A DNA stretch of 64,000 bases from Desmodus rotundus (GCF_022682495.2 NC_071396.1:24487735-24551734); one strand, 5' to 3'. Counted from the stretch's first letter, positions 10,974-48,061 are shown. Numbers and translations are program-made. The notes: generated by a model from the letters alone, not told the origin.

Positions 10974-12140
10974 AAAGGCACCAGGGACATATGGGGGGGG
11001 GGGGCTGAGGTGTCTGGCATCCGGGCGAGAGCTACAGAGGCAGCGTTCTCCCAGACGGAAGTGCTGGCAGAGGCCATCATTCCTTTTCTGAGCCCCCCAG
11101 CCACAAAGCTGGCAGATGGGCACTATATCTAAGACTCCATCAACCTGGCTACCAGTGTTCACCCCACTCTGGTGAGTCCCTGAGACGCCCGCCCAACTTT
11201 CAGGCCCACACAAGCTGTTGCCAGTGGGGTTTCCATACGAACAGCCTGTCTTGGCTCACACTTCAGATTTTCCTGAATTCTCTCAAACAAGCAGCCTGTG
11301 GCCTGTTTGCCCCGTGCCTCTTGCTAAGAGGCCCCAGGTGCAGCACTAGCAGCAGCGGGCCTTGGTTCCCAGCTTAGCCTCTCCTGGGCACCTCCAAGCC
11401 CAGCATAAGTAGCAGCCAGCTGCAGGTCACTTTGTAGTTCCTGCCGCATGGCCCCTGACAGAACACAGGCAGCGCTGACCTTGGCCTGCACCTTTCTGGA
11501 GGTCCCAGAGCCAGCGCACGTGGTGGACAGCTTCAGACCACGTCGAAGCACATCACCCAACTTCCTCCACAAGGGACACACTCAAGCGGTTTACTCAGCG
11601 GGTACCAGAGCCCTGCTGAGGTATGTTCTGCTCCGTGAAGTGGGCCCCTGCACAGCTGATCCTCCACGGTGGTTGGAGCCAGGCTTTACATACAATTAGC
11701 CTGGTGGGAAATCCCTCCCATTGATGTGCCGACAGTAATTAAGGCTCGACTACAATAGGAGGGTGACAGCCTACTACATTAGGCTGCTCCACCAAGACAG
11801 GGAGTCATAGCCACTGTACCTCATTCAAAGAGACACAGGGAGGCTGCCAAAATGAAGAGACAAAGAAACATGTCCCCAGTGAAAGAACAGAAGAAAACTC
11901 CAGAAAAAGAACTAAAGAAAATGGAGACAAGCAACCCATTCGATGCAGAGTTCAAAACACTGGTTATAAGGGTGCGCAAGGAAGTCAGGGGAAGGGCAGA
12001 TGAACTTAGTGAGAACTTCAACAATATAAGAAAGGACATGGAGACCATAAAAAAAAAGCAGTCAGAAATGAAGGATTCACTACCTGAAATAGGAATAATT
12101 TATTTTTTATATTTATGTATTTTTTAAATAAAAGATTTAT

Positions 12141-12327
12141 TTTTTAAGAGATTTTATTTATTTAAGAGAGAGGGGAAAGGAGGGAAATGTCAATGTGTGG
12201 TTGCCTCTTGCACGCCCCCCACTGGGGACCTGGCCTGCAACCCAGGCATGTGCCCTGACCAGGAATCGAACTGGAAACCCTTCGGTTCACAGGCCGATGC
12301 TCAATCCACTGAGCCACACCAGCCAGA
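12141..12327 (-). mobile_element. Class 1 VES SINE in HAL1 ORF1
   Basis: Reverse-complement VES with GGAATCGAACTGG; it splits the ORF1 reading frame. Confidence 0.94.
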
Positions 12328-12947
12328 TGTAAAGAATAATTTAAAGGGAATCAACAGTGGAGTGGATGAAGCCAAGAATCAAAACAGTGATTTGGAATAT
12401 AAGGAAGCAAAACCACCGACTCAGAACAGCAGAAAGAAAAAAGAATTATAAAAATGAGGATAGTTTAAGGAGCCTCAGGGGCAACCAACATTCACATGCT
12501 GAGGTTGTCAAAAGAACAGAGAGAAAGAATTTTAAAACCCATTTTAAAAAAGAATGACAAAAAACTTCCCTAACCTGTTGAAAGTGCAGAGTCCCAAACA
12601 AGATGAACCAAAAGAGGCTTACTCCAAGAAACATCGTAATTAAAATGGCAAAGGTTAAAGATAAAGGGAGAATCTTAATTGCAGCAAGAGAAAAGCAGTT
12701 TGTTACCTACAAGGGAACTCCCATAAGACTGTCAGCTGATTTCTCAACAGAAACTATGAAGGCCAGAACGGATTGGTGACATATTCAAAGTGATGAAAAG
12801 CAAGGACCTAAGACCAAGATTACTTTATCCAGCAAAGCTATCATTTAGAATCGAAGGACAGATGAAGAGCTTCACAGACAAGAAAAAGTTAAGAGTTCAT
12901 CGTCACCAAGCAGTAGCACATGAAATGCTAAGAATGGTCTTTTAGTA

Positions 12948-13146
12948 AAAAAAGATTTTATTTATTTTTAGAGAGAAGGGGAGAGGGAGAGAGGAGTGAG
13001 AAACATCAATGTGTGGTTGCCTCTCACACACCCCCTACTGGGGACTTGGCCCGCAACCCAGGCATGCGCCCTGACTAGGAACTGAACCGGTGACCCTTCA
13101 GTTCAAAGGCCAGCACTAAATCCACTGAACCACATTAGCCAGGGCA
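12948..13146 (-). mobile_element. Class 1 VES SINE at HAL1 ORF1/3' UTR junction
   Basis: Reverse-complement VES, tail AAAAGATTTTATTTATTTTT on the left. Confidence 0.94.
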
Positions 13147-13655
13147 AGGATGATTTTTAAGAGGGAAAAAAAACAACAATAAAATGACAATAAATACATA
13201 TCAATAACTGAATCTAAAAAAATGATATAAATGAACAGAACAAAAACAGACTCAGATACAGAGAACATTTTGACAGTTGCCAGATGGGAGGGGGTTGGGG
13301 GCTGGGTGAAAGAATGAAGGGATTTAGAAGTACAAATTGATAGTAACAACAGACATGGGGATGTAAGGTCAGCATAGGGAATATAGTCAATAATATTCTA
13401 ATAATTATTTATGGTGTCAGATGGGAACAAGATTTATTGGGAGGATCACTTAGTTATATAATGTCTAGTAACTGGGGTTTACACCTGCCTTTAATATTTT
13501 ATGTCAACTGTAATTAAAAAATGATTTAAAATAAAAAGATTAATGACAATATTTCTGAGGACAGAATATTCAATGTGTTCTAATTCTCTAATTTTCTATG
13601 TGCTTAAAAGCTAATAAAATGTTGCTATACATTTCAAAAATATCTAAAAGGTATA

Positions 13656-13861
13656 GCCCTGGCTGGCTTAGCTCAGTGGATTGAGCACGGGCCTGCAAAC
13701 CAAAAAGTTGCTGGTTTGATTCCCAGTCAGGGCACATGCCTGGGTTTCGGGCCAGGTCCCCAGTGGGGGGGTGTGCGAGAAGCAACCACACATTGATATT
13801 TCTTCCCTCTCTTTCTCCTTTCCTTCCCCTGTCTCTAAAAATAAATAAATAAAATCTTTTA
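13656..13861 (+). mobile_element. Class 1 VES SINE
   Basis: GCCCTGGCTGGCTTAGCTCA head, typical (AAATA)n AAATCTTTTA end. Confidence 0.95.
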
Positions 13862-13992
13862 CATTAAATAAAAGAAAATGTATTAATATTAAAATATAGG
13901 TGCTTTTCTTTAATACCATCATTTTGTGGTATCAGAAAGTAATCAGTATGTGGTAAATTCCTGTTTTTTAAAAAAGAGAGCACAGTCTTTTT

Positions 13993-14173
13993 ATCCTCAC
14001 CCGAGGATACTCTTATTGATTTTAGAACGAAAGGAAGGGACAGAGAGAAAAACAGCAATGTCAGAGAGGAATATTGATCAGTTGCCTCTGTCCTGGGCCC
14101 CAACCAGGGATCAAACCTACAACCTTGTGGTTTATGGGACCACGCTCCAACCAACTGAGCCACCGGGGCAGGA
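13993..14173 (-). mobile_element. Class 3 SINE
   Basis: Ends (left) in ATCCTCACCCGAGGATACTC; box B complement is GGGATCAAACC; head CTCCAACCAACTGAGCCACC. Confidence 0.88.
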
Positions 14174-14273
14174 CTGGTGAACTCCTTTGTGTATCGTGGC
14201 TTTCCTCCCTAAGATGAGCACGGGTGGACGTTTTCTACATCGGGATGGAGGCCAGGGCAACTCATTTCTACAC

Positions 14274-14333
14274 AGCAAACGGGAAACACGTGATTGAGAA
14301 ATGAGCAAACGGGGAACACGTGAATGAGAAATT
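14274..14333. repeat. Two-copy 30-bp tandem repeat with CACGTG E-boxes
   Basis: Units 14274-14303 and 14304-14333 differ at only a few positions. Each holds CACGTG (14287-14292 and 14317-14322). It lies just beyond the predicted NIPA1 3' end. Confidence 0.85.
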
Positions 14334-14412
14334 ACAATGAGGTGAAACCTGAGACGACACAAACATTTCCGACGAAGGGTAAAATGAACGAGCGTTCAGC
14401 TAGAAATGTTAT

Positions 14413-14418
14413 TTTATT
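14413..14418 (-). terminator. NIPA1: Candidate NIPA1 distal polyadenylation signal AATAAA
   Basis: AATAAA reads on the minus strand at 14418-14413. It is the last such signal before SINE-rich DNA resumes at 14.17 kb. Position agrees with the expected 3' UTR length. Confidence 0.5.
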
Positions 14419-14468
14419 TTAAAACACATCCAGATTAATAAATATTGGAAAACTTAACAAATAGCCTT

Positions 14469-14474
14469 TTTATT
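14469..14474 (-). terminator. NIPA1: Second candidate NIPA1 polyadenylation signal AATAAA
   Basis: AATAAA on the minus strand about 56 bp before the distal one. Either or both could be used; the sequence alone does not decide. Confidence 0.4.
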
Positions 14475-15332
14475 TACATAAGGCAATTACATGCTATGAC
14501 TACTTCTATACAGCAAGATGTAAGCCAGTCAGCCATTGACAAATGTGTGTGCGTGGTAATTGGAAGCTCCCGGTACATTTCCTTGAAAAACCTTTAATGC
14601 AACCCGTCCACATTTTACATTTTGTAGCTCATTTTCTTCCTCTCTTTCATGATTATACTCTCTTTTACAAGAAAGTAACAGTGAACTAAAAAGACTCAGA
14701 AATGGTACTTAAAAACAGCAACCTTAAATTCGTCTGAAATGCAAAAAGACTGACATGAAGGTGGGGGCGCTGATAAGTAAAAGAAATGCTGAACTTTTCA
14801 AAGACCCTTTGGCACTAGTGGTCCAGGAGCGGGACCTTCACCTGGTGTCAGGCAGTTTGCTGTTGGGGTGGAGCGGCTGGAAAGCAGGCAGCTCAGCATC
14901 ATTCACGACAAATTTAACACAACGGAGTCAGTCTGGTTCGCAAGCCATGGACTGAATCTCCTGCAGAACATAAACCTATGCAGGACTCCAAAGAAGCGCA
15001 TCACCCCGTCGGAGTGTGACCGTTCAGCGCTGCTTTCCCAGTCCCTGTTCAATTTCCCTACTTTACAGTAGAACGTGTCACATCCTTCCTCTCAAAATAA
15101 ACAAAGAAGAAAAACGAAAGCTTCATGGAATTATGCAAACTTCACAGCCAGCACTTCCCTTGTTCCAAGCCGCGGGTTTGCAGCCTCGTCCTGAGCAGAC
15201 AGGAGGCCCAGACGAGCCGAGTGTCCTCTGGTCACTCCCGGGCCATCCCGTACATGACGCTGTCACCCGAGGCTGCTGGCACCAGCTCAAGTACAAGCAC
15301 CCTCGGACAGTCGATTTGGAGAACCATCCCAA

Positions 15333-15385
15333 CCCTTTAGAGGTAGAGAAACTGAGGCACAGAAAGGTAAAGTGACTTAAGAGCT
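15333..15385 (-). repeat. MIR-like relic in NIPA1 3' UTR
   Basis: GAGAAACTGAGGCACAGAAA followed by GGTAAAGTGAC matches the MIR/L2 GAAACTGAGGC pattern. Confidence 0.55.
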
Positions 15386-15742
15386 GCACAATTCAAGAAA
15401 AAAAATAGAGAAAAGAACAAATAAATCCTTCTCCCTGATCACGCTCTGGACCCTCGCCTATGTTCTTACCCCACTGGGTACATTAGAAGTAGATGTTATT
15501 TACATGATCCTTGTTCCACTGAGTACGTACTTTTTACTGGATGATTTTTTTTTATGCAACAAAGTTACATTTTCTTAAAATGGAATTCTTTTGTTGCATT
15601 TATCAGCATGTGAGAAACGTACATGAAAATAAATGAGCTGTGATATTGCGCCAAATCCTTCTTCCCATCACTGTTATTCTTAATCTTTTCAGGTATATGA
15701 CCGAGGTGTAAGAATCCAGCCAGATGTGAAAAATCACCGAAA

Positions 15743-15941
15743 AACCCCCAGCTGGTGTGGCTCAGTGGACTGAGCACCTGCCTGTGAGCCGAAGGGTCGC
15801 CGGTTCGATTCCCAGTCAGGGCACACACCTGGGGTGCGGGCCAAATCCCCAGTAGGGGGCATGCGACAGGCAACACAGTGAGGTTTCTCTCTCTTTCTCC
15901 CTCCCTTCTCCTCTCTGAAAATAAATTCTTTAAAAAAAATT
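15743..15941 (+). mobile_element. Class 1 VES SINE inserted in NIPA1 3' UTR (antisense to the gene)
   Basis: AAATCAC(C/T)GAAA at 15731-15742 and 15942-15953 is the target-site duplication. The only SINE in the 5.3-kb UTR. Confidence 0.95.
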
Positions 15942-16960
15942 AAATCACTGAAAGCTAAAGGACTGACTGTTAAAGTTCATCAAGCAGTACACATGTGAGG
16001 TGGAAGTGAGAAAATTGAGGTATTTGATATGACAAACCGTTTTATGGTGTGATCGTGTGTGCAAACGATCTTTCCCCTTTCTGCTCACGTTCACAGATCT
16101 CTAGCTATGAACGCAACACTTGTAAAACTCACACATTCTTGGAAGCAAGGCCCACACTAAAGAGTGAATGTTGCATGTTTGGTCCCTGAGAAAGCAGAAC
16201 ACCGAGACTCCATCCAATCCTGCTCCGTGGGTGACCTACATCCCACACAGTGAACATAACTCCCGCAGACCCTGGGGGCCCAGCAGACAGTGGGGAACAG
16301 CGCTAAACGGAAGCACTCTCCCCCATTGCCTCCTCAGTCAATGGCCACCCAAGCCAGGATCAAGGACGCATCAGCAAAGAGCCATGGGTGTGGATCTGCC
16401 CCCGATGGGAGCGTTTGCTCAGCTCTTGGAGATGAGTCGAGCAGCTTGGAAAAAAGGGATCTCTCCCAACAAGGCTCAGGCTGCACGTCAAGGGCCTGTG
16501 CTCAGCAATGCCTCAGGTCCCAAGGCCAGAAGTGGTCGTCCACACCTGGGAGACGCTGCCCCTCTAGTGCTTCACACCTGTCTAGGAACTGTCCTCCGGA
16601 AGTGAGCTTAGTAGCTACCAAGAGCTGAGCTGCCGACAAGAACAATGAGAGGTGACCACATCCTGTAAATAGCGCTCTTTTCTAGCAGACGTGAAACCCA
16701 GAGAAAGAACAAACCCACATGCTACTACCGGAATGGACTTGTGCAAATAAAACTGAGTGTGACAAACTGGCTTGAAAGGTAGGAATTGGAGTATTTCTTA
16801 TTGCTGAACCAGGAGCGGTGAAAAAACCATGTGGATGATGGTCCTCCCTGAAGTTCCCACTGGGGGCAGGTCTCGCCCCACGCGTGGCTGGGAGCTGACA
16901 GCCCCGTCCCCAGAACCTTTTCTGCAGAGACGAAGCTCCCTGCAGATCAGCACAATGCCC

Positions 16961-16974
16961 GGGGGGGGGGGGGG
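16961..16974. repeat. Homopolymer run of 14 G
   Basis: Pure G tract, a C tract in NIPA1 mRNA. Length may be affected by sequencing error. Confidence 0.8.
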
Positions 16975-19705
16975 AGAGGGGGGTTTGGGGCTGGGTTTGG
17001 GTGGGAACCCTTATTAGTCTCTACACTTGATAAGTGAGCAATCTTTTTAAACGCCCAGATTCTGATGAGAAAATAAGGCATCATCCAAGTTAGGAGACGA
17101 CAGAAATGCCTATTTAAGTATCTATCCATAGCAAATCTGCATATTGTGATCACAAACATTTCCGAGGCAGCTTGAGAACAAGCACACGGTAGGTATTTTT
17201 CTTAGTTCTATCAGAGATAAAACCCAAAGGATAGGCTGACAATGAAAATGTTTTATGTGGTGTTCACTTCTGCAGACACCCGTTACCATTCCAGGCCGAC
17301 ACTTCCAAACGTTTTTTTCCTGCAATTCCAAATGAATTATGAACACATGAATTTATAAGAGAAATACAGTAAAGTCGGAAGGCAAAGTTGACCATTAGGC
17401 TGTTCCAGCTCTGGCCACGTCCATTGCTCTGAGGGTGGAGCGCCACCCGTGAAATACCAAGGACGACGTGAACTTGGTTCCACTAGAAGGAAAGCTGAAT
17501 CTCCGACCGAGATAATCTGCTGCCTAGAAGTGAACCTGGGGGACGCACCTGGCCTGGGAGCAGCCGCCTTCAAAGGAGGGTGTGTTATTAATACTTTGAG
17601 GTTTTGGTTTACTCTAAAAAAAAATCCTGGAGACGATTATCCTGAAAATGTCTCTTCTTTGAGTATCTCTGGTATGGTATAAATGTGAATAAAAATATAA
17701 CAAGGAACACCAACAGAGGCATTGCAGCTAAGCTTCCTAGGTAAGTTGTAACAAAAACAAAACCCAGTCACTTCCGTAGGACTTGTAACTTTCTCAGTAG
17801 AGGCGTATTGCCAGACAGATTCTTTCAATTTCTCAAAGAGGAATCCTTCCCTGGCGAACTAGTTTTATGCCTAAAAGTAAACTAACGCGGCTACATTATA
17901 TTTTCAGAAAGTTCAGTTCCATGAATTAAGGCCTGCATTCCTTTAAATACTGAGATTAAAAAAACAAACCTTTGCGAGCTGATAAAAAGAGGAACTTTTT
18001 GAGCATTTATTAACTATCAGTAAATATATATTCTTTAACCACTTAAATAATTTCATTGCTGTTCTCCATTCACTAATCACTGACAACCCATGATCATCCC
18101 GAGGACTTTTAATTCATAATTGTGTTTCTCACTCGGTGAAAGCGTCACATTCTGCTTAGCCTCTTTGGTCAACACCTAAGGAAACTATTCCTTGGGTCTT
18201 TAGCGATGTTGGAAAAGCATACTTTTTTCTTTAGTGAATAACTTTAACTGGGTATTATCAGATTCCATGTTCTGCTTCAGTGAATCTCGGGCACCTGACC
18301 CCGCGGTAGGAGGTGGTACAGCTCCCTATTTAGATAAAACTGCACCAGAAGCTCTAGCTCTCTGGATGAAATAACACTTCACTCTGTGCTCTGTTCACCT
18401 TTAATACACACGGAAGCTTCCTCTAAACAGACCAATGGTCTCTTTGATCCACATATTAGCATAATGAATGGCTCTCCTGCATTTCAGAAGTTTAACAACA
18501 GTCAGGTGAGTAACTGTAGGGAATTCCGCCACCTAAACAACGGGGAGCTGGCTAAATGAATGGTTCTCATTTCTGCTATAGATTCGTTTGCATCTCCCTC
18601 TGCGCGCTCCCGTCAGACTAGCCTCAACTTGCCCGTGTCCCTTAGCTTGTTCCTATACCACAGGGAACTTGCTGTGTGCGCGGATGGACAGTCACTCTCG
18701 GCGCTCACAGACTGATGAGCAGGATAAATAATTCATTTCTCCTGCGTGGCCGCCGGGGTCGCTGAAAGAGAACGTGGGTATACTTGATACTGGATCCCAG
18801 CTCCATAGATAGGATGCAAATGTAATAAATACCCCATGCTGCTAAGTCAACCATCTTTAGTTGGACAAGAACTAGATGCTCGTGGGGTCCCTCTCTCTAA
18901 CGCGTCTTCAGTCTTGACTCCCTTCCAGCAAACGGATATTCTGTCACTTAACAATCGCTTGATACCTTTATGTGTTAAATAGTGAAATAGTAAAGTAATG
19001 GTCAAGGAGGTGGCGTTACTCTAAGCTAACAGAACATACACACAGTCAGAGTTAAATTAAGTGAGCAGTTCAAGTGGTAAAGGCACTGAAATCGACTGAA
19101 GCTGCGGAGAGTCCTCCTGGGAAACGGAGCGGGTGGGCCCGGCCACGCCCCTCTCTGCAGCAGCAGTTGGTGTGTTGTGGGTAGGGGGGCAGGGAGAGGC
19201 AGCTCCTCAGGGGGTTGGAAACAATGAAATGCATACGCCTCTTCGTCGGGCGAGGGTTCACAGGCTTAATGCAAAATAACACAACTGCAGATGCATGTAC
19301 TGTACAGAAGTCACGTTCAACGCACTCCCTCCCACGTCCACAGTCATCGTCCCAGGAGGGACAGGCCTGCCAGGACGAACCACTCGGAGACCGCCTCTGT
19401 TTTCTACTTAAAGAATGGTAAAACGTGTTAAAGGAGAGGGAATTCACGAAAGCTTCCAGATTCATGGCGACGCACATGAGATTCCTCTCACAGAGACGAC
19501 GCCCAGGCGCCCACGCGGCAACTTCGGCCCGCAGAGGGCCAGGCCCCGCCCCATCCACCAGACCGCACCTTGACAGCCGAGCGACTCTAGTCCCAGCGCT
19601 GGGGGGTCTCTCGTCCCTCCCGCCCAGTGGGGACCAGAAACCACACCCACTTCCAAAACCACGCCCACTTCCGCGTTCCAGCGCCGGCCAAGCCCCTGCC
19701 TCCCC

Positions 19706-44553
<24,848 letters not shown>

Positions 44554-44685
44554 CTATGTAGGTGGGTCTGTGGGCAGACGGGGTTCCCAGATTTGGCAAA
44601 CCAAAATATGCAGGCGCAAAAGGTTGGTTCCCTTTTCATTTTTGCTGTTTTCAGTTTCCACGTCACGTCAATCATTGCGAGTGTG

Positions 44686-44850
44686 GCCCTGGCTGGGTAG
44701 CTCCGTTGGCTAGAACATGGTCCCCATACACCAAGGCTGGGGGTTTAATCCCGGGTGGGGGCACACGGAAGAATCAACCAGTGGGTGCATCGATGAGTGG
44801 AACAACAAACGATGTTTCTGCTTCTCTCTCTCTAATAATCAATCAATACA
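44686..44850 (+). mobile_element. Class 2 SINE upstream of NIPA1
   Basis: GGCTGGGTAGCTCCGTTGGC head; box B mutated (GGTTTAATCCC). Confidence 0.92.
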
Positions 44851-44861
44851 AATACAGTTCT

Positions 44862-46868
44862 TGTTTTATTGTTTTCAGTTACAGTTGTCCCAATTGTTCC
44901 CCCATTGCTCTCTCCTGCCTCACCCCCCTCAGTCAATCCCCATCCTGTGGTCCATTACCATGGGTCCTTTATACACGTTCCTTAACTAGACCCTTCCCCT
45001 TCTTTCTCCCCTTAGCTCTCTCCCTCCCCCCCTGGTTACTGTCAGTTTGTTCTTTATTTCCATGTCTTTGGTTCTAGTTTGCTCATTTGTTTGTTTGCTT
45101 GATCAGGTTCCACTTATAGGTAAGATCATATGGTATTTGTCCCTCACTGCCTGGCTTACTTCACTTAGCATAATGTTCTCCAGTAACATCCATGTTGTCA
45201 CAAAGGGTAGGAGCTCCTTCTTTCTTTCTGCTGCGTGGTATTCCGTTGTGTAAATGTACCATGGTTTCTTCATCCATTCATTTACTGATGGGCACTTAGG
45301 TTGTTTCCAGCGCTTGGCTATTTTAAATAATGTTGCTATGAACATTGGGGTATATAGCTTCTTTTCAATTGGTGGTTCAGAGTTCGTAGGGTATAGTCCC
45401 AGCAGTGGGATCGCTGGATCAAAAGGCAGTTCCATCTTTAGTTTTTTGAGGAAACTCCATTTCCCCAGTGGCTGCACCAGTCTGCATTCCCACCAACAGT
45501 GCACGAGGGTTCCCTTTTCTCCACATCCTCTCCAGTAATTGTTGTTTGTTGATTTATTAATGATAGCCATTCTGACAGGTGTGAAGTGGTATCTCATTGT
45601 TTTAATTTGCATCGTTCTGATGGCTACTGATATTGAGCATCTTTCGCATATTTATGGGCCATCTGTATGTCCTCCTTGGAGAGGTGTCTGTTTAGGTCCG
45701 TTGCCCATTTTTTAATTGGATTGTTTGTCTTCCTGATGCTGAGTCATATGAGTTCTTCATATATTTTGGAGATTGAGCCCTTGTCCAAGGTATCATTGGC
45801 AAATATGTTTTCCCATACAGTTGGTTCCCTTTTCATTTTGCTGTTTTCTTTAGCCATGCAGAAGCTATTCGATGTAGTCACATTTGTTTATTCTTTCCTT
45901 TATATCCCTTGCCCTAGGCAATATATCGGCCAAGATATTGCTTGGTGGGATATCTGACATTTTACTGCCTATGTTTTTGAGAAAAAGAAATAGAAGACAT
46001 CCAAATTGGAAAGGAGGAAGCAAAACTGTCATTGTTTGCAGATGACATGATAGTGTACATAGGAAGCCCCACAGGCTCTATCAAAAAATACCTGTTAGAC
46101 CAAATAAATGAATTTGGCAAAACAGCAGGATACAAAGTCAATATTCAGAAATCAAAGGTATTTCTGTATACCAACAGTGAAATAGCAGAAATAGGGAAAA
46201 AATCCCATTTCCCATAGCAACAAGAAAAATAAAGTACCTAGGAATAAACTTAATGAAGGAGGTAAAAGACCTGTATTCAGAAAACCACAAATCACTAAAG
46301 AAAGAAATTAAGGAACATACAAACAAATGGAAGAATATACTGTGTTCATTGATAGGAAGAATTAACATCATTAAAATGTCCATACTACATAAAGCAATCT
46401 ATAGATTTCATGTAATCTTTATCAAAATACCAATGAATTATTTCACAGATATATAATAAATATTTCAAAAATTTATATGGAACCATAAATGACCCCAAAT
46501 ATCCTCAACAATTTTGAGAAAGAAAAAAGTAGGAGGGATCACCATACGTGATGTCAAATTATATTTCAAGGCCACTGTAATCAAAAAGTCTGGAACCGGC
46601 ATAAGAACAGGCACATAGATCAACGGAAAAGAATAGAGAGCCTGCAAATAAACCCATGTCTCTATGGCCAATTAATATTTGACAAAGGGGGAGGAGTAAA
46701 TAAATGGAGTAAAAATAGACTCTTCACTGAATGGTGTTGGGAGATCTGGGCAGGCACATGCAAAAAAAAAAAAAGAAAGAAACTGGACCACCAACTTACA
46801 CCACACACCAAAATAAACTCACGATGGATAAAAGACTTAAATAAAAGTTCTGACACCACAAAAATAAA
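44862..46868 (-). mobile_element. 5'-inverted (twin-primed) L1 insertion
   Basis: 44862-45960 is minus strand and carries the ORF2 C terminus and 3' end ([47 protein letters not shown]). 45970-46866 is plus strand and carries the ORF2 reverse transcriptase from the FADD motif ([13 protein letters not shown]) to WIKDLN. In an uninverted L1 the end of the plus segment abuts the start of the minus segment. Read from the junction, the order is exactly that produced by twin priming. Many stops; inactive. Confidence 0.85.
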
Positions 46869-46885
46869 ATTCTTTTTTTACTATT

Positions 46886-47077
46886 TAAGATTTTATTTCT
46901 TTATTTTTAGAGAGAGGGGGAGGGAGGAAGAGAGAGAAACATAGATTGGTTGTCTTCGCGCGCCCCCTACTGGAGACCCAGCCCATAACTCAGGTATGTA
47001 CTCTGACAGGGAATGGAACCAGTGACCCTTCAGTTAGCAAGCCGCCCGTCAGTCCCCTGAGCCACACCAGCCATGCC
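46886..47077 (-). mobile_element. Class 1 VES SINE abutting the inverted L1
   Basis: Reverse copy with GGGAATGGAACCAGTGACCC. Confidence 0.94.
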
Positions 47078-47330
47078 TAAACTTCTTTAAAAAGTAATAA
47101 TTGTGTGTGTCCCATGAACTACTTGGGGCTGAAGAACGCTCACATGACACAGGCCTTCCAGGATCACAGTCCCTGAACCTCTTCTGCTCAGAGGCCAACA
47201 GGGAGCCAGCTGCTCCTGGTGCCAGAAACCAGAGCTGTCCGCTGTAGAAACTCAGATAGCACTACCCAATGGGGTGGAGTCAGCCACACACACCCTGGAG
47301 ATTGTGATCATAACATCTAATTTCGTCATT
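47078..47330. other. Intergenic, unannotated
   Basis: Nothing recognised. Confidence 0.4.
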
Positions 47331-47510
47331 TATGTTTTTATTTTTACTTTTTATTCTTCAATAGTTGACATTATATTAGAACCAATGTACAGCATAATGA
47401 TCAGATATTTCTGTAACATTCAAAGTGCTCACCCAGATAAGTCTACTACCCACCTGACACCATACACAGATATCACAATATTTGAAATAGTATGATCCCA
47501 TTTATTATAA
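47330..47510 (-). mobile_element. Old L1 3' UTR fragment
   Basis: AATAGTTGACATTATATTAG and CTGACACCATACACAGATAT are complement of the L1 3' end. Confidence 0.7.
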
Positions 47511-47519
47511 ATTATATGC

Positions 47520-47728
47520 GCCCTGGCTGGTGTGGCCCAGTGGATTGAGCTCTGGCCTGTGAACCAAAGGGTCGCTCATTGATTCCCAGTCAGGGCACAT
47601 GCCTGGGTTGCAGGCCAGGTCCCCAGTAGCGGACACACAAGAGACACCTACACACTGACGTTTCTCTCTTCTTTCTCCTTCCCTTCCTCTCATTCTAAAA
47701 AGTAAATGAATAAAATCTTTAAAAAACC
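47520..47728 (+). mobile_element. Class 1 VES SINE with 10-bp TSD
   Basis: AATTATATGC at 47510-47519 and 47729-47738. Confidence 0.96.
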
Positions 47729-48061
47729 AATTATATGCATACACATAAACAGATTTCTTGTAGTATTAGCACTAAAATGAATAGTGAAAATTTGGATAAT
47801 ATTTACTTTATTCTTTTTTATCATTAGCATGTATTATTTTTTCCTTCACTAGTCTTTATTCATAACAATAATTGAATTCCTTTATAATTGTTGAAAAGAA
47901 AGCAAAATGTCTTCTGAACAATCAACTTTTGAAAAAAACCAATTTGCAAATTTTGACATTTTTATTATATTTAAAAGGTAATCTTTTAAGTTTTCAATTA
48001 CAATTGACATATAATTTTACATTAGTTTTGGGTATAAAACATATTAATGAGACATTTATGA

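Larger units (their letters stand above)
10430..13540 (+). mobile_element. HAL1-like half-L1, near complete: 5' UTR, ORF1, 3' UTR, no ORF2
   Basis: 10.5-11.82 kb is L1-type GC-rich 5' UTR. ORF1 starts at 11852 (MKRQRNMSPVKEQKKTPEKE) with the coiled-coil-rich N terminus. It resumes past a SINE and ends in relics of the conserved C-terminal region (GCAAAGCTATCATTTAGAATC, about 12830). From about 13150 an L1-type 3' UTR follows directly (TTGCCAGATGGGAGGGGGTT, CTGTAATTAAAAAATGATTT). No reverse-transcriptase or endonuclease text lies between. Three SINEs interrupt it; about 2.5 kb remains without them. Stops are frequent after residue 90. Confidence 0.7.
14395..19705 (-). other. NIPA1: NIPA1 3' untranslated region
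   Basis: From the stop codon down to about 14.4 kb the sequence is almost free of interspersed repeats, apart from one class 1 SINE at 15743-15941 and a small MIR-like patch near 15333-15385. The neighbouring DNA on either side is packed with them. Human NIPA1 mRNA has a 3' UTR of about 5.5 kb, which fits this length. The 3' boundary is inferred from AATAAA signals at 14474-14469 and 14418-14413. A run of 14 G (C in the mRNA) lies at about 16961-16974. Confidence 0.7.

Noticed and set aside
45103..45612. 169-codon minus-strand frame, and the 201-codon one at 53059-53664, as host genes
   Set aside because: Both are L1 ORF2 C-terminal remnants.
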